Source: Streptomyces niger (GTDB lineage Bacteria; Actinomycetota; Actinomycetes; Streptomycetales; Streptomycetaceae). Taken from it: a stretch of 64,000 nucleotides of DNA. The translations under genes and the position numbers were made by a program. Shown piece by piece: positions 1-10,500 of the stretch. Numbering within the stretch: position 1 is the first letter of the stretch; the number at the start of each line of letters is the position of its first letter. The stretch is from positions 558,001-622,000 of the forward strand of contig NZ_JOFQ01000002.1 of NCBI RefSeq assembly GCF_000718305.1. Direction: 5' to 3'. Below the pieces are notes generated by a model. That model saw only the letters and a program-made list of their open reading frames with translations, searched no databases and was not told the DNA's origin.

Positions 1-248
1 GGTGCGTCCGCGGCGAAAAGGTTGCGCCACACCGGCGCCTCGCCGGGCCCGAGGGTACGCAGTTCCACTCGGTAGTCCACAGGGCGGTCCCCAGCCCGTG
101 CGTCCCAGCTATTCTGAGCCGATTCCCTCACGAGAAGGGTCAGCGGGTCGAGCTCGGTGCCGTCGAGGTTCTTCAAAGCGCCCTCGGCCGTCCCTCCGCC
201 GCCGGGAGCATAAGGCTCGGACAGCCAACGTGGGGATTCCGCGGTCAT
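1..248 (-). CDS. MORC/Hsp90-like (GHKL) ATPase, N-terminal fragment cut by window edge
   Basis: Reading the minus strand from an ATG at 248 gives 82 residues that remain open to the window edge. The motif LVRESAQNSWDA (about residues 39-50) is the N-box of GHKL ATPases, where the Asn binds Mg-ATP. The ATG overlaps the TGA of the upstream nuclease gene (ATGA, 245-248), so the two are translationally coupled. GHKL/MORC ATPases are known partners of Z1-domain ATPases and PD-(D/E)XK nucleases in actinobacterial modification or defence operons. Only the start of the ATPase domain is visible, so accessory domains cannot be judged. Confidence 0.75.
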   Translation of the reverse strand, partial: MTAESPRWLSEPYAPGGGGTAEGALKNLDGTELDPLTLLVRESAQNSWDARAGDRPVDYRVELRTLGPGEAPVWRNLFAADA

Positions 249-1261
249 AGCGTCCGCCCCACTTCACCCAGGAAGGCTTCCACAGCCGTGTGCTCCAGCA
301 TCGGCGAGTGGGCGCCCGCCAGATCGACGGTGTAGCGCACGTCCAGGAGGCCGTCGGGTACCGGCTTCATCAGGGAGGCCGTCGTGAGGCGGGGGAAGGC
401 CTCATCGACCTCGTACCAACGCTCTTCGACGGGGGACAAGCGCAAAGCGCCTTCCTCATCTGTCTGTCCGCGCCGGTAACCGACACGTGCCAGCCGAAGC
501 CACAGCTCCGACTCGTCGATGCACAGCCGAGCAGCCTCCGCGGCGAGCTCGCCGACGCTCTTTCCCCGCGGGGTTCGTTCGAACCGATGCCAGGCCAACA
601 TCAGACGCCCGTCCTGTGGCGGCTCCAGCTGGTCGAGCCCATGGACGTCGAACGTCCTGCGTTCGGACGTCGTGGAGGTACTTTTCACCTCGACGGCGTG
701 GAGGCCGTCGGAAAAGTCATGGCGACCGCCCTCGGGACCGGTCCACCAACTCACGGCCCCCGGGTCCTTGTCCAGCAGACGGAGTAGGACCGACAACTCG
801 CCAGCGAGACCGATCTCCTGCGCCTCGGTGAGCGCACGGGGCACACCGCTGAAGAGCTGGCGCCAGCGGTTGACCACCGCCAACGTCGTGCGGTAGGGGT
901 GTCGTCCGTCCGCCTCCAGAGCCACGAGAACGTCAGCGCACAAACCCGTGAAAACGTCGTCGAGATCTCTTCGGATACAGACGATGTCCGCGAAACGACC
1001 GTAGGTCTCGTCGTCCTCCAACGCCCGCTCCGTGACGCGCAGCGTTCCGCCGATCCGTCCGGTGGGGACCCGTCGACGCCCCCGAAGGGGGATCAACAAA
1101 TGGCGTAACGAGTAACCGTCGGTCGCCGCGGAGACCGCCCCGTGCTCGGTGACGACGGGAAGCGGGGACGTCCTGAGGGCGGCTCCGGGACCGAGCGGGG
1201 TCAGGTCCAACTCGGCCCAGTGCCGATCGAGCACGCGCCGCAGATCAGCGCCCCCGCTCAA
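245..1261 (-). CDS. PD-(D/E)XK nuclease-like protein, DUF4420 type
   Basis: 338 residues. The core GLAGELSVLLRLL, then W-TGPEG--HDFSDG, then HAVEVKST (about residues 148-195) is the E...D...ExK arrangement of a PD-(D/E)XK fold, typical of the DUF4420 family found beside Z1 proteins. The start is a TTG whose bases overlap the TGA of the Z1 gene (TTGA), and its stop overlaps the next ATG, so three genes form a tightly coupled minus-strand operon. Probable role: DNA-cleaving or DNA-binding subunit of the methylation-linked defence system; this is inference from family and context. Confidence 0.85.
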   Translation of the reverse strand: MSGGADLRRVLDRHWAELDLTPLGPGAALRTSPLPVVTEHGAVSAATDGYSLRHLLIPLRGRRRVPTGRIGGTLRVTERALEDDETYGRFADIVCIRRDLDDVFTGLCADVLVALEADGRHPYRTTLAVVNRWRQLFSGVPRALTEAQEIGLAGELSVLLRLLDKDPGAVSWWTGPEGGRHDFSDGLHAVEVKSTSTTSERRTFDVHGLDQLEPPQDGRLMLAWHRFERTPRGKSVGELAAEAARLCIDESELWLRLARVGYRRGQTDEEGALRLSPVEERWYEVDEAFPRLTTASLMKPVPDGLLDVRYTVDLAGAHSPMLEHTAVEAFLGEVGRTL

Positions 1262-3840
1262 CTGTCGTCCTCCTCGAAGAGCAAAGACAGATCCTCCTCA
1301 TCGTCGTCCTGCACGCGGGACAGGTCGGCGCTGTAGTACTCCACCTCGCTGTCCTTCCCCCGAGGCTTCGGGAAGACCAGACCGACGCCGATGACGTGGT
1401 CGACGGCGTCGAGCGGGGCGCGACTCTCACGGTTCGTCGGTGACGGTGACAGGGCGTCGATCGGATAGAGGGTCAACAGCCCGGTGTCCGGCGCCTGCTC
1501 GCGTCTGGCGTTCTTGAGAGCCTCTTCGCTGATCTCCGTGAGCGCAGTGAGATCGAGGTCGACGCCGGCGTCGCGGCGGCTCATCAGGGTCTTGATGTCG
1601 GCGGCATCGCTTTCGCTCACGCCGAGCTTCGCACGAATGACTCGATCGACGGCGAGCCCGGGGGCGAACTCGTACTGCTTGTCCGGGTCGCCGCTGAGCG
1701 GATTACCGATGATCGCTACATTCCAACGCTTGAGCGCGCCTCCGCCCGCGGAACGCACCCGGCGCTCGACGTAGCCGCGCAGCAGATCCGCGTCGCATTC
1801 CAACGACTTGCCGTGGAAGCGATACTCCGCGAGGAAGTCCAGAACCATGTCGTAGGGCACACCTCGGAGGATGTGCCGGCCCTGGTTCCCTCTGTCCTCG
1901 TGCCGGGCTCCAGCCAGACGTAGGGAGCGGTCGACGAGGTCGTGAGCGGCCCGCCGGTTGGCCTGCAACCACTCGGCGTCCCGGGTCCGGAAGTAACGGG
2001 TCTGCACGCGCTGGCCACCGTACGCCGCACTCGCCTTGACCGCGTCCCGCATCTTGCCCGCCGCCGTGATGCGGAGCGACGGATGGGTCCGCATGCGGAC
2101 GGCGAAGGTCCTGGGCGTCTTGTCCTCGACCATGTACACATCGATGTCCCGACGCATCTCCGACTCGACGGTGGCGATGTGCCGGAACCAGTCACGCATC
2201 CCGTCCGTCATCCAGATGCGCGGCAGGTCGGCGTACCCTTCGCGGAAACCGAACCAACGGCCCATCTGCAGCAGCGAGTCGTACGTGGTGGCGTTTCGCA
2301 CGAAGTAGCTGACGGCCAGTCCTTCGAGAGTCAGGCCACGCGACAAGGTGTTACCACCCACGGCGATGGCGACGACAGGACCGGCCTCGTAGTCCAGTCG
2401 CTTCACGCTCTTCGAGTTGTCCAGGATGATGTGGCAGTCGTCCAGCACACCAGCCAGCAGCGGCAGGAGGGCGTCGAAAGAGACGGGTGTCTCCCCGAGA
2501 TCGGGCTCATTACCGGGTACGCGAGCGACCTCGGCCTCCCAGAGCCGCCTCAGTTCATCGAGAAGTTCCCCGTCGGTGGTCTTGAGATACCCGGCCGTCC
2601 GCTTACGGAAAGCTTCCAAGGGTCCTTCGAAGCTCTCGTGAACCAGGGTGCTGACGCTGGTGTGGATCAGCATCGTGGAGTGGGGAACGCCCTTTCCGCG
2701 TACCCGTCGAGCGGCGGTGACGAGCCAGAAGTACAGCACGGCCGTCCTCAAGGAACCACTGATCTCGGGTACGAACCCCTCGATCTCGTCGCGTCCCGGT
2801 CTCACGAGGGGTACCTCCTCGTCGGGGACCGTGCGGATCATGTCGTACCCGTCCGGTACTTCCTGCGGGTCCTCACCGTCCAATGCGTCACGACCGAAGA
2901 GCACTTCGGTACCAAAGTGCCCGCGGGGCTTCGGCAGGTTGACGACGAAGTCTTCCGGATAGAGATCCTTGGCCGCGGGATCGATCAACAGGTTGGCGAA
3001 GGGCGTGGCCGTATAACCGACGTATCCCCCACGAGGGAACAGATCGATGATCTCCCGGATCAGGGGGTTGGTACTGCGTGAGGCGACGCTCGCCTGGTCG
3101 GCCTCATCGTCGATGATCAGCGTCGGGCAGTTACGGAGGTAGTCCGGTGCCTTTTCCAACCATGCCTTAAGCTTCCGCAGCCTGGGCACGTTCTTCTTGA
3201 TCACGCACAAAACGTGCTGCTGGCTCTTGTCACCGAAGAAGGCGGCCGGATTGCCCGCGGGAGGCTCGAAGTCCCCGATGCGTCCGGTGAGGGTGTGCCA
3301 TTGATCTATGACCGGCCCCACCAACTGCCGTTCCAAGCGTAGTTGAGTTTGCAGCCGCAGACCGTTGTGGATGCCGGCGAGGACGATGAAGAACTTGTAG
3401 CCGGCGTCCGCCGCCTTCGCGATGAGCGCTGTGAAGTTGCTGGTCTTACCCGACTGCACATATCCGACCACCAATCCCCTGGTCGAGAAAGCGCTCTCCA
3501 ACGGGTGGTCGAGCATGGAGACAACCTTGGTGGACGCCGAGTCGAGGCCGCGCAGGCTATCCTCGTTCCACGACTGTTTCGCCAGCAGGTTCCTGAGAGC
3601 GGGCCAACACCGGTCGTCCTCCTGAGGGCCTACGTACCAGGTCTCGCGGTTGTTCCGAACGACAGAGCCGGGCTCACGCTTCTCGCGAATGGCGATGGTC
3701 TCCTGCTGATGACGTTCCGCGATCCGTTTGGCGAGCTCGTCGGACATGCCGAAGAGCTTGATCGTCGCCAGTGCCTGCTCCGGCGTGTGAGTTTTGATGA
3801 GACGCTTGAACGCCTCGTACTGATCTTCGAACTCGTTCAA
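1258..3840 (-). CDS. Z1 domain-containing SF2-like ATPase
   Basis: About 860 residues from a TTG at 3840 (LNEFEDQYEAF...). The frame is open upstream to an ATG at 4029, but those residues are Arg/Gly-rich and look non-coding, so I prefer the shorter start; it is uncertain. Walker A GYVQSGKTSN, Walker B-like LIIDDEADQAS, GYTATPFAN (motif III) and QMGRWFGFR (motif VI) are in helicase order, with the Z1 domain in the second half. Z1 proteins accompany MORC ATPases, DUF4420 nucleases and Dcm-type methyltransferases. Likely the DNA-translocating or remodelling motor of that system. Confidence 0.85.
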   Translation of the reverse strand: MNEFEDQYEAFKRLIKTHTPEQALATIKLFGMSDELAKRIAERHQQETIAIREKREPGSVVRNNRETWYVGPQEDDRCWPALRNLLAKQSWNEDSLRGLDSASTKVVSMLDHPLESAFSTRGLVVGYVQSGKTSNFTALIAKAADAGYKFFIVLAGIHNGLRLQTQLRLERQLVGPVIDQWHTLTGRIGDFEPPAGNPAAFFGDKSQQHVLCVIKKNVPRLRKLKAWLEKAPDYLRNCPTLIIDDEADQASVASRSTNPLIREIIDLFPRGGYVGYTATPFANLLIDPAAKDLYPEDFVVNLPKPRGHFGTEVLFGRDALDGEDPQEVPDGYDMIRTVPDEEVPLVRPGRDEIEGFVPEISGSLRTAVLYFWLVTAARRVRGKGVPHSTMLIHTSVSTLVHESFEGPLEAFRKRTAGYLKTTDGELLDELRRLWEAEVARVPGNEPDLGETPVSFDALLPLLAGVLDDCHIILDNSKSVKRLDYEAGPVVAIAVGGNTLSRGLTLEGLAVSYFVRNATTYDSLLQMGRWFGFREGYADLPRIWMTDGMRDWFRHIATVESEMRRDIDVYMVEDKTPRTFAVRMRTHPSLRITAAGKMRDAVKASAAYGGQRVQTRYFRTRDAEWLQANRRAAHDLVDRSLRLAGARHEDRGNQGRHILRGVPYDMVLDFLAEYRFHGKSLECDADLLRGYVERRVRSAGGGALKRWNVAIIGNPLSGDPDKQYEFAPGLAVDRVIRAKLGVSESDAADIKTLMSRRDAGVDLDLTALTEISEEALKNARREQAPDTGLLTLYPIDALSPSPTNRESRAPLDAVDHVIGVGLVFPKPRGKDSEVEYYSADLSRVQDDDEEDLSLLFEEDDS

Positions 3841-4109
3841 TCCCCACCCCGTGGATCCGCGTCGTTCCGCAGTCGTGGGGTCGACGGCCCGGTCGCCGTG
3901 CTGTGGGCGCAGGTGCCGCCGTCTCGTACGGCCGCGGACGTCAGGTCGGCCGAGGCGCCACCGCCTCGTGCCCTTACCGGGGCCTGGGCCGACAATGGGG
4001 CTCCTCGACGTCGTTGTCCAATAGAACAATTTTATATCTGGTCGCTACGCCCACAACCCTCCCGAACGGAACGCTCAGTCGTTCACAGTCGCACGAGCAC
4101 GTTCATCGC

Positions 4110-5399
4110 TCACGCGGCCGTCGTGAGCCTGCGCCGCGGCTTCCGCACGCGAGGCACCTTCGGAGTGTGGGAGTCGAGGAGGTCCCTCTGGGTCAGAAGC
4201 AGCGGTGCCAGATGTTCGGCAATGGCCCGTCCCAACCCGACGGGCACGGCGTTGCCAATCTGACGCGCGATCTCTGCCCTATTCCCGCACCACTGGAAAG
4301 TTTCTGGGAATCCTTGCAAGCGGGCCGCTTCCAGATGCGTGATGGGACGGTGCAGCCACGGATGCAGGTAGCGCCCCTTCTCCGGTTTGAAGAATTCCGT
4401 GCGGATAGTGACCGAGGGCTTGTCTCGATGCATTCGCCCCATGACGTCCGCCGAGCCGGTCTTGTGGTTCCTCCAACAACGAGAGAGGAGCTCAAAGGGA
4501 ATATCGAACCTATTACCTCCTTCTGGAATGGACCGATAGCGCGCCATCGAAATGGGCTTTATTCCATTTCGGCTCAGATGTAGTTCGCCCATGGAGAAAG
4601 GGCCGGCAATCTCTTGCCCGTTCACGACCTTGCGTCGATGTGGGAGTTCCGGGAACAACTTACGCAGGGCAAGGTCTGAGATCGTCTGCCATACCGTCCG
4701 CTGAGGCCCATCGGCGGGCCCTGGAATCAAGCGGGACTGCAGTTCCATATCCGAGACTTCGTCGACCCGGCTGGGCGCCCCGCAGTCAGAAGGCAGCAAT
4801 AGATCCTTACGGATGCCAATCGCGATGGTCCGGAACCGTCGCTGCGGGACGCCGTGATCGGCGGAGTTAAGGAGATCATCAAAGATGCGATATTCGGAGA
4901 GGGTCCCACCGGTGATCGTCTCATTGATCAAGAGTTGGAATTCGGACGACTTCCTGAATGCATCGACGTTCTCCATTACGAACATCATCGGTCGGACCGT
5001 CGAAACCACTTTCAGGTAGTGACGCCAGAGCTGGTTGCGCTCATCTTTCGGGTCCTGATTACCGAGGCGCGAGAATCCTTGGCACGGCGGGCCACCCAAC
5101 ACGATGTCGGCTTCGGGCAGACCTCCAGGCAGGTTTACCCACTGCGCGATATCTCCTTGGTGGATGTGTGCCCCGAAGCGTTCGGAGAAGTTCACGGCAT
5201 AGGTAGCCGCCGCAGCAGGATCAAGCTCTACGGCGGCGACCGGGCGGTACACCGATCGGCCCTCATGGCGGGCTTCCACGAAGCCCTGTGTCAGCCCCCC
5301 ACACCCGGCGAACAGGTCGATCGTCCGGAGCGGCGGGAGATCGGTGTCGCCACTGACCGCCTTTCGGGAGACGCCGACTTCAGGATGTGGTTGGGTCAT
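4110..5399 (-). CDS. dcm: DNA (cytosine-5-)-methyltransferase
   Basis: 429 residues from ATG 5399 (MTQPHPEVG...). The frame extends to 5516 but that extension is Arg-rich and lacks coding character. Motif I DLFAGCGGLTQGF, motif IV GGPPCQGFSRLG with the catalytic Cys, motif VI ENVDAF, motif VIII QRRFRTIAIG and motif X RQIGNAVPVGLG are all present in order, so the enzyme looks intact. It transfers methyl from S-adenosylmethionine to C5 of cytosine in a DNA target I cannot predict. It heads the operon that continues into the Z1, nuclease and GHKL genes after a ~270-bp gap. A vsr remnant lies divergently upstream. Confidence 0.93.
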   Translation of the reverse strand: MTQPHPEVGVSRKAVSGDTDLPPLRTIDLFAGCGGLTQGFVEARHEGRSVYRPVAAVELDPAAAATYAVNFSERFGAHIHQGDIAQWVNLPGGLPEADIVLGGPPCQGFSRLGNQDPKDERNQLWRHYLKVVSTVRPMMFVMENVDAFRKSSEFQLLINETITGGTLSEYRIFDDLLNSADHGVPQRRFRTIAIGIRKDLLLPSDCGAPSRVDEVSDMELQSRLIPGPADGPQRTVWQTISDLALRKLFPELPHRRKVVNGQEIAGPFSMGELHLSRNGIKPISMARYRSIPEGGNRFDIPFELLSRCWRNHKTGSADVMGRMHRDKPSVTIRTEFFKPEKGRYLHPWLHRPITHLEAARLQGFPETFQWCGNRAEIARQIGNAVPVGLGRAIAEHLAPLLLTQRDLLDSHTPKVPRVRKPRRRLTTAA

Positions 5400-5859
5400 T
5401 GGCGCACTGTAGCCGGCTAGCCGGCTGGAGGACAACCTTGGCACCCTACAGCTCGCCCGCGCTCTACGCCGGCCCCCAATCCGGTTACCGACGCTGAGCC
5501 TTTTGGCGTGTATCACTACACTCGACCTGTGGTAGATGGAAACATGGGCGCCAGGCCTCTACCGCCGCTGAAAAGGGCAGGCGCGCCGCCCGAGCCGAGC
5601 ATCCTCCTCCACGTGCCTGGCGTTCCCGGGCCGGTGTGACGAAAAGCGACCGTGTACGCGAGCAGGGTCGGGCCACTGGCGGTGCGTCCAAGCGGCTCGT
5701 CGCCGTCGATGACGGCCACAGAGTGCCGGCCACCGTCGTGCTGACTCTGCACCTAGGGCGGGCCGCGTGGTCGCCCGGCTCCAGTGGACGTCCGCCAGGC
5801 GCAAACAGCGACTTCTTCTCGGTGAGGTGAATCAACGCCTCCGCAGCGCCAATCTCCGA
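5400..5859. other. Intergenic region upstream of the methyltransferase
   Basis: About 460 bp between the methyltransferase start and the recognisable part of the vsr remnant. No convincing coding sequence, RNA gene or repeat is visible. It presumably holds the methyltransferase promoter and the lost 5' part of vsr. Confidence 0.4.
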
Positions 5860-6192
5860 GTCGCCTGACGCCTTTCTGAGGAAACCACATCGACAGGGGC
5901 TGCGCTACAGAATGGCGGTCAGACCGGTGCCGACTCTTCGCCGAACCGCAGACGTCCTGTTCAACAAGTACAAGGTGGCGGTTCTCGTGGAGGGCTGCTA
6001 CTGGCAGCGAAGATCGAGGGCAACAGAAGGAGGGACGCGGAGACGGACAGGCTCTTGATGGAACGAGATTGGTTCGTCGTCCGCGTTTGGGAGCACACAG
6101 CGTTCGAGGATGCGGTGACCCTCGTGCGGCTAGCACTCGAAGAGTCGAGGAGCCACTTCGGCCCTCGGGCGATCAGAGGGGGCGTCCGTTGA
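5860..6192 (+). pseudogene. vsr: Very-short-patch-repair (Vsr) endonuclease remnant
   Basis: Two frames carry clear Vsr sequence. The first gives LRYRMAVRPVPTLRR, TADVLF and VAVLVEGCYW (5901-6006). The second, one base out of register, gives KIEGNRRRDAETDRLL and WFVVRVWEHTAFEDA (from ~6010 to the TGA at 6192). The segment expected between GCFW and the YWxxKI motif, which includes metal-site residues, is missing, and the N-terminus is not intact. Vsr nicks T:G mismatches created by deamination of 5-methylcytosine, which fits its place beside dcm. With an internal deletion, a frameshift and no good start, it is very probably non-functional. Confidence 0.8.
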
Positions 6193-6367
6193 CCAGGTCG
6201 TCCAAGCCGTCGGCTTCTCTCCGCAGGACGTCCCGCCCGTCGTCATCGCTTTAGGCGAGGAGGTGGGTGCCGACCGACAGACCAACTTCGGCGAAAAGCT
6301 TTATAGACAGCTCTACCGGACCGCCGCCCTCCCGCGCGACGATTTCAGCTGGTTCTCGGATCATTGA
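6188..6367 (+). other. Unrecognised short open frame after vsr
   Basis: A frame ending at TGA 6365-6367 reads VDQVVQAVGFSPQDVPPVVI, then ALGEEVGADR, NFGEKLYRQLYRT and DDFSWFSDH. The amino-acid composition looks like real protein, unlike neighbouring shadow frames, but there is no ATG, GTG or TTG start at its head and I do not recognise the family. It may be a remnant of a gene that once followed vsr. Confidence 0.2.
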
Positions 6368-6701
6368 GCACGATGGCACGCCGCCATGCCCACGACAGGG
6401 CTGCCAGCGTGTCATGTCACAGGTCCAAGACGCTCAGGAAGCGCGCCGAACCAGTTTGCTTTCGCCCTGCTATCGATTCGAAGCCGGACTCGCGTCGGGT
6501 TCCCCCTTCTCTCGCGAGGGTGGCTCACCGCATCGTCCTCCATCGAGCAGGGGGCTGGCTGCGATACCCGTGCGAAACGCGGTCGCTCATCGTGGGTCCG
6601 TAGGAGGCAGCAGAGCGCGAACTCGCAGCTCACACCGCATTGTCAGACCCCGCCGGCACGATGAAGGTATCAACAGCCTTTTATGGAGAGGTGGACGAGC
6701 G
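6368..6701. other. Intergenic region
   Basis: About 330 bp before the helicase gene. I see no gene, RNA or repeat here. Confidence 0.35.
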
Positions 6702-9662
6702 ATGGACGTTGAGCAGGCACTCAAGGGGTGGCTCACTCAGGATCAGTACGAGGCGGCCGTAGCCCCCGAGCGGGAGGTCCTGGCGATCGCTGGCGCTGGT
6801 TCGGGTAAGTCCCGGACCCTTGCGGGCCGCGTCGCCCATCTCGTGGCCTCGGGTGCTCCGCCCGAGTCGGTGGTCGCCTTCACTTTCTCCGACAAGGCGG
6901 GGGAGCAGATCAAGGTCAGGGTCGCGCAGGCTCTCGAGGTATGCGGACTGGATCCCCATCTGGTCGGTGGCATGTACGTCGGTACCATCCACGCCTGGTG
7001 CCGACGGGTACTGGGCGAGATGGACGCGGACTACCGCCAGTTCGACGTACTGGACGAGATGCGGTATCAGCTCTACCTGATCTCGCGTTACCCGAAGCTG
7101 CGGATCGCGTCGCTGAGGGATGCCCACCCCACATCAGGGGGCTTCCGGCACGGGTACTAGAAGACCCTGCGGCAGCTTGGTCGGGCCTGGCAGATGATGA
7201 ACGATGAGCTGCTCGACCCTCGTCAGGTGGCGGCGGAGGACCCCGAACTGGGGGAGGCCCTCGAGCGTCTGCGCAGTCACCTGGAGAAGGACCACTTCAT
7301 CGACTTCTCGCTCATGCAGCGACTCGTGGTAGAGGCGCTAGAAAGTGAGGATCCTGGCGCCGCGCGTGCGCTGGCCTCACTCCGTCATGTGCTGGTCGAC
7401 GAGTACCAGGACGTCAACGTGGTGCAGGAGCGTTTGATCGGTCTTATGCGCGCGCATTCACAGACTCTCTTCGTCGTCGGCGACGACGACCAGGCGATCT
7501 ACGGCTGGCGTGGCGCCGACGTCACGAACATCCTGGAGTTCACCCGCAGGTATCCTCGCGCCTCCGAGCACCGATTGCTCACCAACTTCCGCTCCACTGC
7601 GGCGATCGTGGAGGCGGCCGGGGACTTCGCCGCCCAGGAACTCGGTGCCGCCCGCCTGCCGAAGCGCCTCAAGGCGGCCGCCGATCGAGGGCCCCGGGAA
7701 TTCGCCGTCCAGCACTTCCCCGACCGGCTTTCGGAGGCGGACTTCGTGGCGGACCGCATCCAGGAACTCCTCGGCACCGGCTACGAGGAGCCCGACGGTA
7801 CCGTCCGAGGACTGACTCCGGCGGACTTCGCCGTCCTGATGCGTTCCACGGAGACGTCCGAGTCCGACGGTTCCAAGCGTCACAGGGCTTTCGTAGAGGC
7901 GCTCAGCGCCCGGGGCATCCCCTACGCACTGAACGCCGGCAGTCAGTTGTTCGATCGGGCGCAGCCCGCAGCGATCCGCAGCGCCTTCGGTCTGCTTCGT
8001 GATAGTTCCCCCGACCGTAACGAGGTCGAGCGCCTCTTCCGCTCGGAACTCCTCCCGGCGTTCCCGAAGGCGGACCTGAAGCGGGTTAGGGAGGTATTCG
8101 CCGACTGGGGGCGACGTATCCATGCGCCTGTGGCTCAGGGTGCGCCGCGGCAGCGTCTCTTCCCGCAGGAACTCCTGCACGAGTTGTTGCATGGCCTCGG
8201 TGTGGCCGACAGCGGGTTCGACGACGGGATCATGGCCGACCTCGGCACCTTCAGCCGCATCCTGCAGGACGTCGAGCCTGTCTACGTGTCCATCGATGGT
8301 AGTAACCGCTTCAAGGACCTTCTCAACTTCCTCGAGAACGTCGCTGGTGACGGCTACGAAACCGACAATCAGATGGTGAGCCGTCCCGACGCCGTTTCGG
8401 TGTCCACGGTGCATCGTGCCAAAGGCCTCGAATTCCCCGTCGTGTTCGTGGTGGACGTGGAGGCCAACCGATTCCCGGCTAAGCGGCGAAGCTACGACGG
8501 GTGGATGCCTACGTCACTCATCCAGCAGGCTCTCGACAACGGTTCCTACCAGACCGGGGATGCGGACCAGGCACGCCTATTCTACACGGCCATCACTCGG
8601 GCCGAGCGCTACCTGTACGTCACCGGGGCATCGATGCTTCCCGGTGGCAAGCGGGTGTCCCGCGTCTCGCGCTTCGCAGCCCGCTTGTCTCACCCCGAGA
8701 TCAGGCGTGACCTGCTTGATCCCAGTGCTCCGCCACGCGTGACGCCGCGCTCGACCACTCCGCGCCGCCGGGGAGACGAATCGGTCCTGCCCACCACCTA
8801 CTCCCAGATCCGTTCCTACATGCGGTGCCCTTACTCGTACAAGCTGGGCGAGGTCAACGGCTTTTCTCCCGCCATCCCGGAACTCTTCGGATTCGGTCGG
8901 GCCGTGCACGCCGCGGTGGGTAAGCTCCATGAGCTCTACAAGGATCGCCCGCCGACACCCACAGCCGCCCGTGCCGTCGCCGAGGACCTGTTCCACCTGA
9001 AGCACGTCGCGCCCAGCACCGACCCGGTCAGCCGCCCGGGCGCCTTCGAGCGCGCGAAGCAGAAGTCTGCGGACGTCGTCGCCGGTTACGCCGCCGAGTA
9101 CGGGCAGGATTTCGAACGTCGCCGCCAGGTCGAGCTGCCTTTCGAGGTGCCGATCGAGGGAGCCGTCATCTCGGGCGCAATCGATCTGCTTCTCTGTGTC
9201 GACGAGGCAGAGGAGATCCAGGATGCGAAGGTGATCGACTTCAAGACGATGGAAGGCGGCGACGACCCGGTTCAGAATGATGACCTGAACTGGGAGGACC
9301 TGTCCCTCCAGGTACAGCTCTACGGCCGGGGTGCCGAAGTCGTCCGAGGCATGAACGCACGCACAGGCGCCGTACACCTCCTCAAGGACGGCAAGCGCGT
9401 CAACGTTCCCGTCGATGCCGACGCTATGAGGGATGCGGTCACCAATGTGGAGTGGGCCGTCGAGCGGATCGTCGAGGGCGAATTCCCGCGGCGGGGTTCG
9501 TCAAGCAAGTGCGCTGGCTGTGACTTCAGGCGGTTGTGTTCCCAGAAGGTCGAGCAGTTCGCCACCGACATCGAGCCGCCCGCCCTCCACTTGCCTGATG
9601 GAAACGGTGGAAAGAGGTTCCTGCAGATCGCTGCATTCTCACGTACGGGAACTGGCAGGTGA
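6702..9662 (+). pseudogene. UvrD/AddA-like helicase with Fe-S nuclease domain, interrupted by an in-frame TAG
   Basis: From ATG 6702 the frame runs 986 codons but has an amber codon at 7158-7160 (codon 153). Sequence on both sides is in the same frame and reads continuously (...GGFRHGY, stop, KTLRQLGRAWQMMNDE), so a CAG-to-TAG change is the simplest explanation. The N-terminal part has Walker A AGAGSGKSRT; the rest has LVDEYQDVN, GDDDQAIYGWRGAD and STVHRAKGLEFPVVF (SF1A motifs). A C-terminal RecB-like nuclease shows GAIDLLL, VIDFKT and four cysteines (CPYSYK and C-x2-C-x5-C near 9510-9540), as in AddAB iron-sulfur nucleases. ATG 7194 could start the distal 822 residues but would lack Walker A. 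A sequencing error is also possible. Confidence 0.75.
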
Positions 9663-10008
9663 ATCGCTGACCGCCGCTTGCGGACACGCGCGACCGCTGG
9701 GTAGCGGCGGTTTCACCGTTAGGTGCGATGGTTGTGTGCGCCTGGCGGGGCGCGTGGTTCGTCGTTAACACCCTAGATGCTCGACGTGATGGGGCTGTCC
9801 GTCGGTGCCGACCGTTTGGAGTGGGAGTGGGAATGGGGGGCTTCTGGGAGCCAACCGGGTGTCGCCCCGCTCCCCGGCCTTCGTCGGCCAGGGGCTCCAA
9901 AGCGGGAAAACGTTGATGTGCCGTTTCTCGCGAGGTAAACGCTCTACACGGCCTTGGACTCCTTATCAGAGGTCGTTTTCTCCGGTTGTTTCATCCCGGA
10001 ATGCGGAT
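9663..10008. other. Intergenic region
   Basis: About 345 bp between the helicase stop and the transposase remnant. No supported gene or RNA; the left end of the insertion sequence may lie here but I could not define inverted repeats. Confidence 0.35.
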
Positions 10009-10500
10009 TTAATGGGGTGATGTCGGGTCGCGCCAGGAGACGGTGTTCTCGCTGGTGAGGCGGCGGGCCATGAGGTAGGTCATGGCGAGATGGGTCATGG
10101 CTTCGGAGCGAGCGCGCAGGGTTTCGTAGTCGCACGCCAGGCGGCGGTGGAGCATCAGCCAGCCGTAGGTCCGCTCGATGGTCGAGCGTTTCGGGATTGG
10201 GGTGAATCCCGCAGCAGGCCGAGGGTGCCGGTGATAATGCTGCGTTTGCGGCCCACGATCTTCTTGCCCGCGTCGATGCCCTGCGTCCTGGCGGGCACGG
10301 AGGTGGAGGTCTTCACGCTCTGTGCGTCGATCACGCAGGCCGAGGGGTGGCAGTGCTTGCCCTCCTGCTGGTGCACCAATCCCGCAGCAGACCGCCCAGC
10401 TGGGCGAAGATGCCGTCCCTCTGCCATTTGGCGAAGTAGCCGTAGACCGATTGCCAGGGCGGGAAGTCGGCCTCATGAGGCAGATCATCAGCGGCTCCGG
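10009..10500 (-). pseudogene. IS5-family (IS112-like) transposase remnant
   Basis: Minus-strand fragments in several frames match one transposase. WQSVYGYFAKWQRDGIFAQL (about 10460-10400) is followed in another frame by CVIDAQSVKTSTSVPA and GKKIVGRKRSII, with the first catalytic Asp. A third frame gives IERTYGWLMLHRRLACDYET and THLAMTYLMARRLTSE (about 10180-10020). The region around the second catalytic Asp is missing. Frameshifts plus a central deletion make it inactive. It marks the junction between the defence region and the biosynthetic cluster. Confidence 0.75.

Noticed and set aside
3841..4029. N-terminal extension of the Z1 protein to ATG 4029
   Set aside because: The extra 63 residues are Arg/Gly-rich and unlike Z1 proteins, which normally begin near the FEDQYEAF region.
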